DNA of 64,000 bases. Origin: Marinobacterium_D sp050908845 (GTDB taxonomy: Bacteria; Pseudomonadota; Gammaproteobacteria; Pseudomonadales; Balneatricaceae). Both the position numbers and the translations under genes were made by a program. A model generated the notes under the pieces. That model saw only the letters and a list, made by a program, of their open reading frames with translations, was not told the DNA's origin and did no database searches. Every line of letters begins with the position of its first letter. Position 1 is the stretch's first letter. Positions 18,401-25,765 of the stretch are shown here, piece by piece. Location of the stretch: assembly GCF_050908845.1 (NCBI RefSeq), contig NZ_CP194171.1:1984001-2048000 (forward strand), read 5' to 3'.

Positions 18401-21087
18401 TGACCGACAACACCACCGAGCCGGAGGACTGGAGTAATCTGCAGTTCAGCGACAATGTGGTGAACAACGGCGACGGTACCATCACGGTGCCGGCGGGCGT
18501 GACCAGCTTCACCATCAGCACCGATGCGGCGACCGATGCCAACGTTGAGGACCCCGAGTTCTACGACCTGGTGGTCGGTGGTGTGGCTGCGACCGGTACC
18601 ATTACCGATGCCAGCGAGATCACCGTTGAAGACGTGACCTCTGACACCAAGGCGGAAGGCAACACGCTGGTTCACACCGTGACCCTGAGTGGCGAGAGCG
18701 TCAATGACGAGACCTTCAGCTTCAGCCTGACCGACAACACCACCGAGCCGGAGGACTGGAGTAACCTGCAGTTCAGCGACAATGTGGTGAACAACGGCGA
18801 CGGTACCATCACGGTGCCGGCGGGCGTGACCAGCTTCACCATCAGCACCGATGCGGCGACCGATGCCAACGTTGAGGACCCCGAGTTCTACGACCTGGTG
18901 GTCGGTGGTGTGGCTGCGACCGGTACCATTACCGATGCCAGCGAGATCACCGTTGAAGACGTGACCTCTGACACCAAGGCGGAAGGCAACACGCTGGTTC
19001 ACACCGTGACCCTGAGTGGCGAGAGCGTCAATGACGAGACCTTCAGCTTCAGCCTGACCGACAACACCACCGAGCCGGAGGACTGGAGCAACCTGCAGTT
19101 CAGCGACAATGTGGTGAACAATGGCGACGGTACCATCACGGTGCCGGCGGGCGTGACCAGCTTCACCATCAGCACCGATGCGGCGACCGATGCCAACGTT
19201 GAGGACCCCGAGTTCTACGACCTGGTGGTCGGCGGTGTAGCAGCTACAGGTACGATTCTTAGCTACGATACGGTGCCTGATAAGCCCGTTGTTACTAATA
19301 CGGTTGTATCGGAAGAGGGCCTGACCGGTGCGAACCCGGATACCGATGGTAACGTGGATACGACCAACAGCACGCTTGATGACACAGGCACTGTAACCGC
19401 CAGTGACGCTGACGGCGACACTGTTAGTTACAGCTTCTCTGGTAAACCGGTTGATGGTACCTATACCTCCAATCAAGTGGGTATTACCTGGACCTTCTCC
19501 AGTAATAATACGGTGCTGACCGGTAGCGCCGGAGGCACGGCAATACTCGTGTTGACCATCGACTCGGCTACCGGTGACTGGAGCAGTGAGCTGATGGGGC
19601 CGATCGATCATGCGACTGCGGATGAAGAGGATAACCTGACGATTAATGGCGTAACTGTCATAGCATCGGATGGTGTCAATGATTCGCTGCCGGCAGCGAT
19701 CACGGTCACTGTTGAAGATGATTCTCCGGTCTTTGACGGTTCCCAGAAGCTTATTCTGGACAACAGCATCGGTAACATTGCCAAAGGGTTGTTCGACTTC
19801 TCCTTCGGGGCGGATGGAGCGCAGACCATCGATGCCATTACGTTTGATCTGACTGCCCTCCAGTCTCAGAACCTCGTGACCTTCCCGGACGGCATCGCGA
19901 TCCAGTACGACACCAGCGTCGATGGTGTGGTGCGTGCGTACTACGATGATGGTACTGAGCACAACATTTTCGAACTGCGTCTGGATCCGGACAGTCAAAC
20001 CTATGAGTTCGAAATCTTCGGACCGCAGCTGATTGCGACGCCGGAAGAGGTACTGGCTGGCCAGGGTTCATCCTTCGGTAGTGGGCCTAATACAGGCTAC
20101 ATCATCCCGGACGCCACCGATCCTAATGCGGATTTGGTGCTGATATCGGGGTATTTGGACACCACCGCTGCCTTCAATACGACGGATAATTTTAACACCA
20201 TTGTCACTTCCCTGACTCAAGGTGAAGTGAACCTGAACAATAACTCTTACGGGGTAGAAAACCCGCTGGTTAACCCCACAGAGCTCTTGCTTCTTGACTT
20301 TGATACCGATGATTTCGGCATCGATCTTACCGGTAGTTTTGATGGGCCGCAGGTGAACTCGGTGACAGTTCAGGCTGATAAGAGCGGTAGTGAAATCACA
20401 TGGGTTGCCTATGGCAGTGATGGGTCGGTACTGAGTACGGACACTATAACGACCGTTAAGGGTGACTCTATCGTTATTGAAGACGACAACGGGGGCGTGA
20501 TCAGCTACGTCGCTATCTATGGTGGTGTAGATGCCAATACGGGCATAGTCGTCACCTCTGTTGGAGCCTTCACCAACACGGGTACTGCAGATCTTGAGTT
20601 TGGTGTTACTGGTACCGATGCTGATGGAGATAGCGTATCAGGCACCCTGGCGGTAACCGTGGAGGGTGATGGTACCCTGGATGGTTCTGCCGGATCCGAT
20701 GTGTTGACTGGTGGCGTTGGTGATCACACTCTCATCGGTGGAGAGGGCGATGACATCTTCCTGTTCTCCGAAGATGACCAGGGAACCGTTGGTGACATGG
20801 ACGTGGATACCATCACAGACTTCAACGATCATGGTGAAAGCGATGTGCTTGATCTGTCTGATCTGCTGCAGGGTGAAGAGGGAACAGATTTGACTGCATA
20901 CCTCAACGTCTATGAAGACTCTGGTGCAGTTGTGATCGACGTAAATCCGGATGGTTCTTCTGGTATTACTGAGCAGATTCGACTGGAAGGTACTACCTTG
21001 GCTGATCTCGGTGCGAATGTAGCCGATAGTCAGGCAGATATCATCAGCGACCTGGTCACAAACGGTCATATCCAGACTGACGTCTGA
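12475..21087 (+). CDS. Giant LapA-type repeat adhesin with LapG-cleavable retention module
   Basis: This 2870-residue RTX adhesin is exported by type I secretion and held in the outer membrane until cut. Domains in order: two tandem retention-type beta modules (residues about 4-67 and 84-147; usual LapA has one), then TAAG (193-196), the LapG cleavage motif, preceded by the helical stretch AGIDAIQAAILAGQDPT. Next come a Gly/Ala linker, a DPT repeat (near 270-285), two Calx-beta-like domains (about 300-520) ending in IIDDDS and IIDNDT, and sixteen 109-residue repeats (528 to about 2260). After these come a VCBS/cadherin-like region and a C-terminal RTX/type I secretion target (SAGSDVLTGGVGDHTLIGG, then DTITDFNDHGESDVLDLSDL). 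lapG and lapD face it, forming a complete c-di-GMP-controlled attachment switch apart from the ABC exporter. Confidence 0.93.
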   Translation: MSEVIGSVSFLEGTAVAVSADGEERTLALGDAIMSDDVVRPAEGSRIEIALTNGEAVALNAGDNWIAAEAGVGTEGQSADLGDAVGSVTVVSGQVVAVAADGSERVLMAGDLIYADEVIRTGPDARIEVAMDSGGPVVLEGGQSWLASSDTYTPADEFDTSEAVTDGDAFAGIDAIQAAILAGQDPTAVGEATAAGAPGAGAAPGAGPGGNEGADFVVVNRTAGEGTPEAGYPTVGTSSTVEQPQSEEGVIVEDQPSVSVEVSVDTPTDPTDPTDPTDPTDPTDPGTPNNDGVVVSGNNVYIPEGSDPGNVKEVTFNLVLSEAYDQDVTVTYQLGGGDATYGTDWYDGGTGPQTVVIPQGTTSIPVTVYIEQDLLVEGDESFGIQILSADNATVNPDAASGTVTIIDDDSTVFSVTDASIEEGGVMTFTVTRTGDAAFDQTVDFTTSIGASDTASTNDFTSTSGTLTFAPGETSKTFTVQTTADTIEEGDETFTVSLSAPSEGAAISETNGVATGTIIDNDTTVVQKVTSDTKAEGNTLVHTVTLSGESVNDETFSFSLTDNTTEPEDWSNLQFSDNVVNNGDGTITVPAGVTSFTISTDAATDANVEDPEFYDLVVGGVAATGTITDASEITVEDVTSDTKAEGNTLVHTVTLSGESVNDETFSFSLTDNTTEPEDWSNLQFSDNVVNNGDGTITVPAGVTSFTISTDAATDANVEDPEFYDLVVGGVAATGTITDASEITVEDVTSDTKAEGNTLVHTVTLSGESVNDETFSFSLTDNTTEPEDWSNLQFSDNVVNNGDGTITVPAGVTSFTISTDAATDANVEDPEFYDLVVGGVAATGTITDASEITVEDVTSDTKAEGNTLVHTVTLSGESVNDETFSFSLTDNTTEPEDWSNLQFSDNVVNNGDGTITVPAGVTSFTISTDAATDANVEDPEFYDLVVGGVAATGTITDASEITVEDVTSDTKAEGNTLVHTVTLSGESVNDETFSFSLTDNTTEPEDWSNLQFSDNVVNNGDGTITVPAGVTSFTISTDAATDANVEDPEFYDLVVGGVAATGTITDASEITVEDVTSDTKAEGNTLVHTVTLSGESVNDETFSFSLTDNTTEPEDWSNLQFSDNVVNNGDGTITVPAGVTSFTISTDAATDANVEDPEFYDLVVGGVAATGTITDASEITVEDVTSDTKAEGNTLVHTVTLSGESVNDETFSFSLTDNTTEPEDWSNLQFSDNVVNNGDGTITVPAGVTSFTISTDAATDANVEDPEFYDLVVGGVAATGTITDASEITVEDVTSDTKAEGNTLVHTVTLSGESVNDETFSFSLTDNTTEPEDWSNLQFSDNVVNNGDGTITVPAGVTSFTISTDAATDANVEDPEFYDLVVGGVAATGTITDASEITVEDVTSDTKAEGNTLVHTVTLSGESVNDETFSFSLTDNTTEPEDWSNLQFSDNVVNNGDGTITVPAGVTSFTISTDAATDANVEDPEFYDLVVGGVAATGTITDASEITVEDVTSDTKAEGNTLVHTVTLSGESVNDETFSFSLTDNTTEPEDWSNLQFSDNVVNNGDGTITVPAGVTSFTISTDAATDANVEDPEFYDLVVGGVAATGTITDASEITVEDVTSDTKAEGNTLVHTVTLSGESVNDETFSFSLTDNTTEPEDWSNLQFSDNVVNNGDGTITVPAGVTSFTISTDAATDANVEDPEFYDLVVGGVAATGTITDASEITVEDVTSDTKAEGNTLVHTVTLSGESVNDETFSFSLTDNTTEPEDWSNLQFSDNVVNNGDGTITVPAGVTSFTISTDAATDANVEDPEFYDLVVGGVAATGTITDASEITVEDVTSDTKAEGNTLVHTVTLSGESVNDETFSFSLTDNTTEPEDWSNLQFSDNVVNNGDGTITVPAGVTSFTISTDAATDANVEDPEFYDLVVGGVAATGTITDASEITVEDVTSDTKAEGNTLVHTVTLSGESVNDETFSFSLTDNTTEPEDWSNLQFSDNVVNNGDGTITVPAGVTSFTISTDAATDANVEDPEFYDLVVGGVAATGTITDASEITVEDVTSDTKAEGNTLVHTVTLSGESVNDETFSFSLTDNTTEPEDWSNLQFSDNVVNNGDGTITVPAGVTSFTISTDAATDANVEDPEFYDLVVGGVAATGTITDASEITVEDVTSDTKAEGNTLVHTVTLSGESVNDETFSFSLTDNTTEPEDWSNLQFSDNVVNNGDGTITVPAGVTSFTISTDAATDANVEDPEFYDLVVGGVAATGTILSYDTVPDKPVVTNTVVSEEGLTGANPDTDGNVDTTNSTLDDTGTVTASDADGDTVSYSFSGKPVDGTYTSNQVGITWTFSSNNTVLTGSAGGTAILVLTIDSATGDWSSELMGPIDHATADEEDNLTINGVTVIASDGVNDSLPAAITVTVEDDSPVFDGSQKLILDNSIGNIAKGLFDFSFGADGAQTIDAITFDLTALQSQNLVTFPDGIAIQYDTSVDGVVRAYYDDGTEHNIFELRLDPDSQTYEFEIFGPQLIATPEEVLAGQGSSFGSGPNTGYIIPDATDPNADLVLISGYLDTTAAFNTTDNFNTIVTSLTQGEVNLNNNSYGVENPLVNPTELLLLDFDTDDFGIDLTGSFDGPQVNSVTVQADKSGSEITWVAYGSDGSVLSTDTITTVKGDSIVIEDDNGGVISYVAIYGGVDANTGIVVTSVGAFTNTGTADLEFGVTGTDADGDSVSGTLAVTVEGDGTLDGSAGSDVLTGGVGDHTLIGGEGDDIFLFSEDDQGTVGDMDVDTITDFNDHGESDVLDLSDLLQGEEGTDLTAYLNVYEDSGAVVIDVNPDGSSGITEQIRLEGTTLADLGANVADSQADIISDLVTNGHIQTDV
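13279..13329 (+). repeat. Nine-base DPT codon repeat in the adhesin linker
   Basis: Five to six copies of GATCCTACC, or close variants, encode Asp-Pro-Thr units. They form a stiff extended linker between the membrane plug and the first Calx-beta-like domain. Such units expand and contract by slippage. Confidence 0.8.
14056..19255 (+). repeat. Sixteen 327-bp tandem repeats encoding identical 109-aa domains
   Basis: Each unit starts GTGACCTCTGACACCAAGG at 14056 + n x 327 (n = 0-15). The last copy diverges at its end (about 19237 on). The encoded units are the same in every copy. The DNA differs at only about six to eight sites I could spot, all silent, such as AGT/AGC, GAC/GAT, CCG/CCA, GGC/GGT and GCC/GCG. 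The pattern of these variants in copies 2-8 recurs in copies 10-16, showing an eight-unit (2616-bp) block duplication. Assembly of this region from short reads would be unreliable. Confidence 0.95.
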
Positions 21088-21138
21088 GTTGCCGTCTCTT
21101 AGTTGAGAACCGCTGGGCTCGAAAGGGTCCAGCAATGA

Positions 21139-21167
21139 AAAATGCCCCTGAACAGGGGCATTTTTTT
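21139..21167. terminator. Bidirectional intrinsic terminator between adhesin gene and lapG
   Basis: The stem AAAATGCCCCTG / CAGGGGCATTTT with an AA loop is flanked by A and T runs on both sides, so it can end transcription of both convergent genes. Confidence 0.92.
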
Positions 21168-21189
21168 ATCTGGAAGTAGCTAATTGACC

Positions 21190-21870
21190 TTAATTCTCAA
21201 TCCTCCTCTGCAGATCCGACCACAGCCCCAGCTTGCTTGAGCTGCCAACCCGTTTACCTACCCCACGTTCCTTCGCCAGCCAGAGGCTGTCTGCGTTAAA
21301 GCTGTAGACCGGTACCAGGTCTTTGCGCTGGTTGGCGGGCAGGATCTGCGGCTTGAGGTTATCCAGCACCAGCGGGATGGAGCGGGGTTTGGGGAAGTAG
21401 GTGAGCACCATGTGGGCTTCGCCCCAGTCTAGCGCCTTGACGTACATGATGCGCATGCGGTCATCGGGGACGCCCAGTTCACGCAGGGTGAAGTACTTGC
21501 CGATGGCGTAGTCCTCGCAGTCGCCGCCGTAGGTGGTCAGCTTCTCGAAGGGGGTGGCCCAGTAGTCCTTCATCTTCCAGTGAACCGGGTCGGTGTAATA
21601 GGGGACCTGGTTAAAGAAGTCGTTGACCGCTTTTACCTTGTCCATTTCGCTGACCGTCTGATTGTTATCGACCAGGTCTTTGAGTGCGTTAAGGCGCATG
21701 ACGGCACCTCGGCCGAACTTGGACTCGACCCGATTCAGCAGGGCTGGGCTGAATTCGACCAGGCCTTTGGCGAAGCTGGACTGAGCGCTCAGGCTGAGCG
21801 CCAGTCCCAGGCCGATACAGCCCAGTGCCCGGCGCCCCAGGCGCCGGTAGGGTTTCAGGGATGCGTTCAT
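21190..21870 (-). CDS. lapG: LapG, periplasmic cysteine protease that releases the adhesin
   Basis: This 226-residue transglutaminase-like cysteine peptidase (BTLCP family, DUF920) has an N-terminal signal segment (about 15-34). The catalytic triad is visible as C118 (GGDCEDYA), H153 (EAHMVL) and D170 (LVLDNL). LapG cuts LapA-type adhesins at a (T/P/A)AAG site in the retention module; here the partner has TAAG at residues 193-196. It overlaps lapD by 4 bases (ATGA), so the two are co-translated. When c-di-GMP is high, LapD sequesters LapG and the adhesin stays attached. Confidence 0.95.
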   Translation of the reverse strand: MNASLKPYRRLGRRALGCIGLGLALSLSAQSSFAKGLVEFSPALLNRVESKFGRGAVMRLNALKDLVDNNQTVSEMDKVKAVNDFFNQVPYYTDPVHWKMKDYWATPFEKLTTYGGDCEDYAIGKYFTLRELGVPDDRMRIMYVKALDWGEAHMVLTYFPKPRSIPLVLDNLKPQILPANQRKDLVPVYSFNADSLWLAKERGVGKRVGSSSKLGLWSDLQRRIEN

Positions 21871-23780
21871 CGGCTTGCCGCTGTCAGTCCGATCTCGCGT
21901 ACTGCCTGGTAGTCGTTGTCGGTCTCGACGGACTCCGCGAGGATGTTAACGTTAAGCAGCTCGCCGAGCTCCTTCATCGCTTCGACCAGACGCCGTTTTT
22001 CAGGGTCATTGCCGATGTTTTCGGTGTAGATACGCGCCAGGCGAATATAGTCGAGGCGGAACTGCTTGAGGTTATCCATCGGGATAAAGCGGCTCTCGAA
22101 ACGCTTGAGAATCACTTTCGCACCGTTGCGGTGAGCAAAGTCGATGAAGCTTTCAAACGACTTCATATCCCGTGTGGCGCCGTAGGCGGTGATACTGAAT
22201 ACCAGATGGCTGACAATATCCTTGTTGTTTTCGAGCAGCTTATACAGCTCGGTGCGGAACTCGTTACTGGCCAGTGCCGTGAACGAGAGGTTTACCGCAA
22301 CGTCGTGCTGAATCTGCTCGCGGCGGATGTGGTTAAGCACCCGGGTGACGATATTCAGGTCGAATTCGAGAATCCGGCCCAGGGTTTCTGCCACCGATAT
22401 AAAGGTACCGATCGGCAGGGCTTCGCCTTTCTCGTCAAATACCTGCGACATCGCCTCTTCAAGCACCAGCTTGTCCTGTTCGCCCTCGGCAAGGCTGTAG
22501 GCTTTCACACCGTAATTAACCTCTACCTGGCGTTTGTCGACGATCTCGCCAACCAGCTGTTTCCATTCGTCCATACTGCGGGTGTTTTCGCTGTACTGGG
22601 TGATGGCAAAGCTGTTTTGACCAATGAGTCGGGCTTTTTCATACGCTTCGGTGGCCGCAGACACCAGGGATGCTGTGGTGCCCTGAGGATCGAGCGCCAC
22701 GCCGCCGATATGGGCCACGCTCTCCTTGTTGTATTCAGCGCCCAGAGCTTCCAGCCGTTTCAGAATCGCTTTGCAGAGTGCCTCCGCGCTCTCCTGCGTT
22801 TTGCAATCGGTGATCAGGATGAACTCGGCACCGACGATGCGGTACATGAAGTCGCCGTTGATGTCCTGATCTTTCAGTGCCAGGCGGGTTTCGGATACAA
22901 AGCTCTTGATAAAGGTATCGACCTTGTCGGAGCTGAGTTTCGCCGCCAGTTTGCCGAGTTCATCGATCCGCAGGATGAACAGGTAACCCTCCTGACGCGA
23001 CATGAAACGCTCTTTCATCTCGGTCTCAAAGGTGGCCTTGGTCTCGAGGCCGGTCAGCTCATCGACGCGCAGGCGCTTGCCGGTTTCCTCCAGGCGGTTG
23101 TTCAGGTTGGTGATCACTTTTTCGATCTTGCCGGACATCAGGTTCATGGACTGAGCCACGTTACGGATGTCGGTGGTCCAGGGCAGCTTGTCGATCTTGC
23201 CGAAATGGCCGTCGGCAATACTCAGTGCCAGCTTGTTGATGACGCCCAGGGGGCGCAGTACCAGGCCCAGGATCAGGAACAGCAGGGCGATAAAAATCAC
23301 CAGGCAGATGGCGGCGAACAGCAGAGAGTCTTTCGCTTGCTGCCAGAGCTTGAGATAACCGAGGCCCGGATGGATGGTCACATAGATAGTGCCGCCGACA
23401 ACCCAGCCGGCATCGATCTCGGATTCTGCGGTCGCGGTCTGCATCGGGAAGAGTTCGGTGAACCACTCCGGCACCTCTTCAAAGGTTTTGGGGTTGGTAC
23501 GCCTGACGATCTCGTTGCCATCGATGTTCTCAAGCAGAATTTCCAGGTAGTAGCCCCGGTCGAAGATGGTATTCACCATGGTTGAGAGAATGGTGTCCTC
23601 CTCGTCGAGGATGTAAGGGCTCAGGGAAAGGCCCAGCGATGTGGCGGTATCCTGCGCGTGGATCTCCGATTCCTGCTGCAGGTAGCCACGAATATTGTTC
23701 AGGCTGGTGTAAAAGTTGATCGCGAAAATTGCCAGGAACATGGCAGAGATCAGTAGCATCAACTGCTTGGACAGCGTCAT
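21867..23780 (-). CDS. lapD: LapD, inside-out c-di-GMP receptor controlling LapG
   Basis: This 637-residue inner-membrane receptor has a membrane segment (about 7-25), a periplasmic LapD/MoxY domain (to about 150) containing the conserved Trp region DAGWVVGGTIYVTIHPG, and a second membrane segment (about 152-175). A HAMP domain, a degenerate GGDEF domain (about 235-390) and a degenerate EAL domain (about 400-637) follow. The GGDEF signature reads VGAEF and EAL is not intact, so it should bind c-di-GMP without making or cutting it. Binding exposes the periplasmic domain to hold LapG. It is first gene of the lapD-lapG operon. Confidence 0.95.
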   Translation of the reverse strand: MTLSKQLMLLISAMFLAIFAINFYTSLNNIRGYLQQESEIHAQDTATSLGLSLSPYILDEEDTILSTMVNTIFDRGYYLEILLENIDGNEIVRRTNPKTFEEVPEWFTELFPMQTATAESEIDAGWVVGGTIYVTIHPGLGYLKLWQQAKDSLLFAAICLVIFIALLFLILGLVLRPLGVINKLALSIADGHFGKIDKLPWTTDIRNVAQSMNLMSGKIEKVITNLNNRLEETGKRLRVDELTGLETKATFETEMKERFMSRQEGYLFILRIDELGKLAAKLSSDKVDTFIKSFVSETRLALKDQDINGDFMYRIVGAEFILITDCKTQESAEALCKAILKRLEALGAEYNKESVAHIGGVALDPQGTTASLVSAATEAYEKARLIGQNSFAITQYSENTRSMDEWKQLVGEIVDKRQVEVNYGVKAYSLAEGEQDKLVLEEAMSQVFDEKGEALPIGTFISVAETLGRILEFDLNIVTRVLNHIRREQIQHDVAVNLSFTALASNEFRTELYKLLENNKDIVSHLVFSITAYGATRDMKSFESFIDFAHRNGAKVILKRFESRFIPMDNLKQFRLDYIRLARIYTENIGNDPEKRRLVEAMKELGELLNVNILAESVETDNDYQAVREIGLTAASR

Positions 23781-24108
23781 TAAAAGACTCCCTTCTCATA
23801 CAGACAGATGATTCTCAAACAGGTAATCCTGGCTGAGAGGGCACTGCAGCCGGTGATGATCGACCGGACAATCAGGCCCAGATAGTTGATCGAATGATAA
23901 CAGGGGAAGGATGGTGGAGCTGCTCTTCCTTGCGCCACTGATCAATGGCTCAGTTTAGTCGCGATTTGTACTGAAGTGAAAGCAGGAAGGGGTGACGTTT
24001 GGGTCAATAACAGAGCCGGTCCGTCATGCTGCGAAAGCCTTCAAGACCTCCCTGCGTGACGAGAACCGGCGCTTTCGAAAGAGTGAACGGCCAGGCGCTT
24101 GTTAAGGA
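23781..24108. other. Gap between lapD and rnfH
   Basis: In this 328-base non-coding gap the right side follows the end of the rnf operon and the left side should hold the lapD promoter. Short complementary segments (GCCGGT with ACCGGC, GAAAGC with GCTTTC, about 24013-24080) could fold into a weak rnf terminator, but there is no U-run. I see no gene. Confidence 0.35.
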
Positions 24109-24375
24109 TCAGTCGTCATCATCATCGTCGTCATCTTCATCCATGACGCGAACGATTTTACGATAGATCTCGACCCGGTCGCCCTCGGCCAGTTTGGCAC
24201 TGAGTTTGGTCATCTTGCCGAAGATGCCTATTTTCTGGGTTTTGAGGTTGATCTCGGGAAAGCGTTGCAGAATGCCAGACTCGATAATGGCATCCTCTAC
24301 TGTGGAATCGTCCCCGATGTTCAGGTTAAGCCACTCCTGCTTGCTGGAGCTGGCGTAGGCGACGGCAACCTTCAT
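24109..24375 (-). CDS. rnfH: RnfH-like ubiquitin-fold protein
   Basis: This 88-residue RnfH-family protein with a beta-grasp fold (MKVAVAYASSSKQEWLNLN, then VEIYRKIVRV) has the usual length of about 85-100. RnfH lies at the end of rnf operons in nitrogen fixers; its exact role is unsettled. It overlaps rnfE by 4 bases. The C-terminus is unusual: MDED followed by a run of Asp encoded by GAT/GAC repeats, giving ten acidic residues out of the last eleven. Whether this tail is functional or from slippage is unknown. Confidence 0.85.
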   Translation of the reverse strand: MKVAVAYASSSKQEWLNLNIGDDSTVEDAIIESGILQRFPEINLKTQKIGIFGKMTKLSAKLAEGDRVEIYRKIVRVMDEDDDDDDDD

Positions 24376-25073
24376 ACGGCGCCCTCCAGGGATGCTTCGT
24401 TGTTATCTTCCGTGGCAGACGCCGCGCGGCGCTGTTCAAGTACCCTGTCGATCACCCGTTTGCCGGCCAGCATCAGCCCCAGGCAGATAAAGGCGCCGGG
24501 CGGCAGGATCAGCAACAGCGTACCGCCATAATCGGGAAAGACGGTCATCTCGATGACAGAGGCCCAGTTACCCAGCAACAGCGAGGCATCGGCAAAGAGG
24601 GTACCGGCACCGAAAAACTCACGCAGGGCGCCCAGCATCACCAGTACCCAGGTAAAGCCGACCCCCATGGCCAGGCCATCCAGCATCGACGGCAGCACAC
24701 GCTGTTTGGACGCAAAGCTTTCGACACGGCCAAGAATGGCGCAGTTGGTGACAATAAGCGGAATGAACAGGCCCAGCACCTTGTACAGCTCGTGCATCCA
24801 GGCGTTCAGGAACATGTCGACCATGGTCACCATGGCGGCGATCAGAACGATGAATACTGGGATACGCACCTGGGGTGTTATCAGTCCGCGGATCATCGAG
24901 ACCAGCATATTGGAGATCACCATAACCACCAGAGAGGCCAGGCCCATGCCCAGCCCGTTACTGGCCGTGGTGGTCACCGCCAGCAGTGGGCAGAGTGCCA
25001 GCATCTGGCTCATGACCACATTATTGTGCCAGAGGCCCTCGGCCCAGATCTCTTTGTAGGATGGGCTGCTCAT
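24372..25073 (-). CDS. rnfE: Rnf electron transport complex subunit E
   Basis: This 233-residue integral membrane subunit (family of NqrD) has about six membrane segments, the segment MSQMLALCPLLAVTTTASNGLG with a conserved Cys, and IVTNCAILGRVESFA with the second Cys; these hold an Fe-S centre with RnfA in recent structures. With RnfA it forms the membrane core of the ion-pumping NADH:ferredoxin oxidoreductase, here run to make low-potential ferredoxin or flavodoxin for nitrogenase. It overlaps rnfG and rnfH by 4 bases each. Confidence 0.95.
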   Translation of the reverse strand: MSSPSYKEIWAEGLWHNNVVMSQMLALCPLLAVTTTASNGLGMGLASLVVMVISNMLVSMIRGLITPQVRIPVFIVLIAAMVTMVDMFLNAWMHELYKVLGLFIPLIVTNCAILGRVESFASKQRVLPSMLDGLAMGVGFTWVLVMLGALREFFGAGTLFADASLLLGNWASVIEMTVFPDYGGTLLLILPPGAFICLGLMLAGKRVIDRVLEQRRAASATEDNNEASLEGAV

Positions 25074-25765
25074 TGCTGCACCTCCATGCTTGCTTCTGTG
25101 CTTACTTCTTTGGATAGGTCGGCAGCGGCTGCCTGCAGATGCTCACGCTGCTGCTTGAATACTTTCAGCCCCTCATGAACGGCGTCTACCACCGCGCGGG
25201 GGGTGATCGTAGCGCCGGTAAACTGGTCGAAACGGCCGCCATCTTTTTTTACCGCCCACTCTTTCTCCGACAGGTTGGTTAGCGAGAAGCCGTTGAAGCT
25301 TGTGACCCAGTCGTTTTTGGCGATCTCGATCTTGTCGCCGAGGCCCGGTGTCTCGGCATGGGCGATGGTGCGTACGCCGGTGAGCTCGCCTTCGGCGCTG
25401 ACACCGATAAGAATCACGATATCCCCGCTGTAGCCCTGGCCGATCACCTCAAAGGCGGCGCCGGTCAGCTGACCCTCCTTGCTGGCAAGAAACACAGTGG
25501 GATCGCCGCCAAAGGGGTTGCCCTCGAGCTGCGTGGTCGTGGCCAGCGGATTGTTGTCGAACAGGCTGGCAGGCAATACCTGCTCCAGCATCACCTGGCG
25601 ATCCTCTTCGAGGCGTGCCTGGATATCTTCGCGGGTGCCGTGCTCGCCCAGCATCAGAATGATACTGACCAGCATCGCCATACCTCCCAGCAGGCCGGCC
25701 TGGTAGCCGATTCCCCGGGTATAGCTGGGGACGAGCGGCGTGGTTGTCATGCCATCGTTGCTCAT
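25070..25765 (-). CDS. rnfG: Rnf electron transport complex subunit G
   Basis: This 231-residue protein has one N-terminal membrane segment (about 19-40) and an FMN-binding domain facing the periplasm. The covalent-FMN motif reads FTGATITPRAVVD, where the Thr before the Pro is the expected attachment residue. The earlier segment HAETPGLGDKIE is also typical. It is the NqrC counterpart and carries electrons between RnfD and the rest of the complex. It overlaps neighbours by 4 bases on both sides. Confidence 0.95.
   Translation of the reverse strand: MSNDGMTTTPLVPSYTRGIGYQAGLLGGMAMLVSIILMLGEHGTREDIQARLEEDRQVMLEQVLPASLFDNNPLATTTQLEGNPFGGDPTVFLASKEGQLTGAAFEVIGQGYSGDIVILIGVSAEGELTGVRTIAHAETPGLGDKIEIAKNDWVTSFNGFSLTNLSEKEWAVKKDGGRFDQFTGATITPRAVVDAVHEGLKVFKQQREHLQAAAADLSKEVSTEASMEVQQ

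Noticed and set aside
14094..19196. Sixteen identical 65-codon minus-strand frames
   Set aside because: They are shadows of the repeat units of the adhesin gene, one per copy.
14056..19255. A CRISPR array
   Set aside because: The units are contiguous 327-bp coding repeats in one reading frame, with no unique spacers and no cas genes nearby.
13594..19998. A 2134-codon open frame on the strand opposite the adhesin gene
   Set aside because: The 327-bp unit is a multiple of three and has no antisense stop in that frame, so the frame stays open through all copies by construction. It has no ribosome site or recognisable domain.
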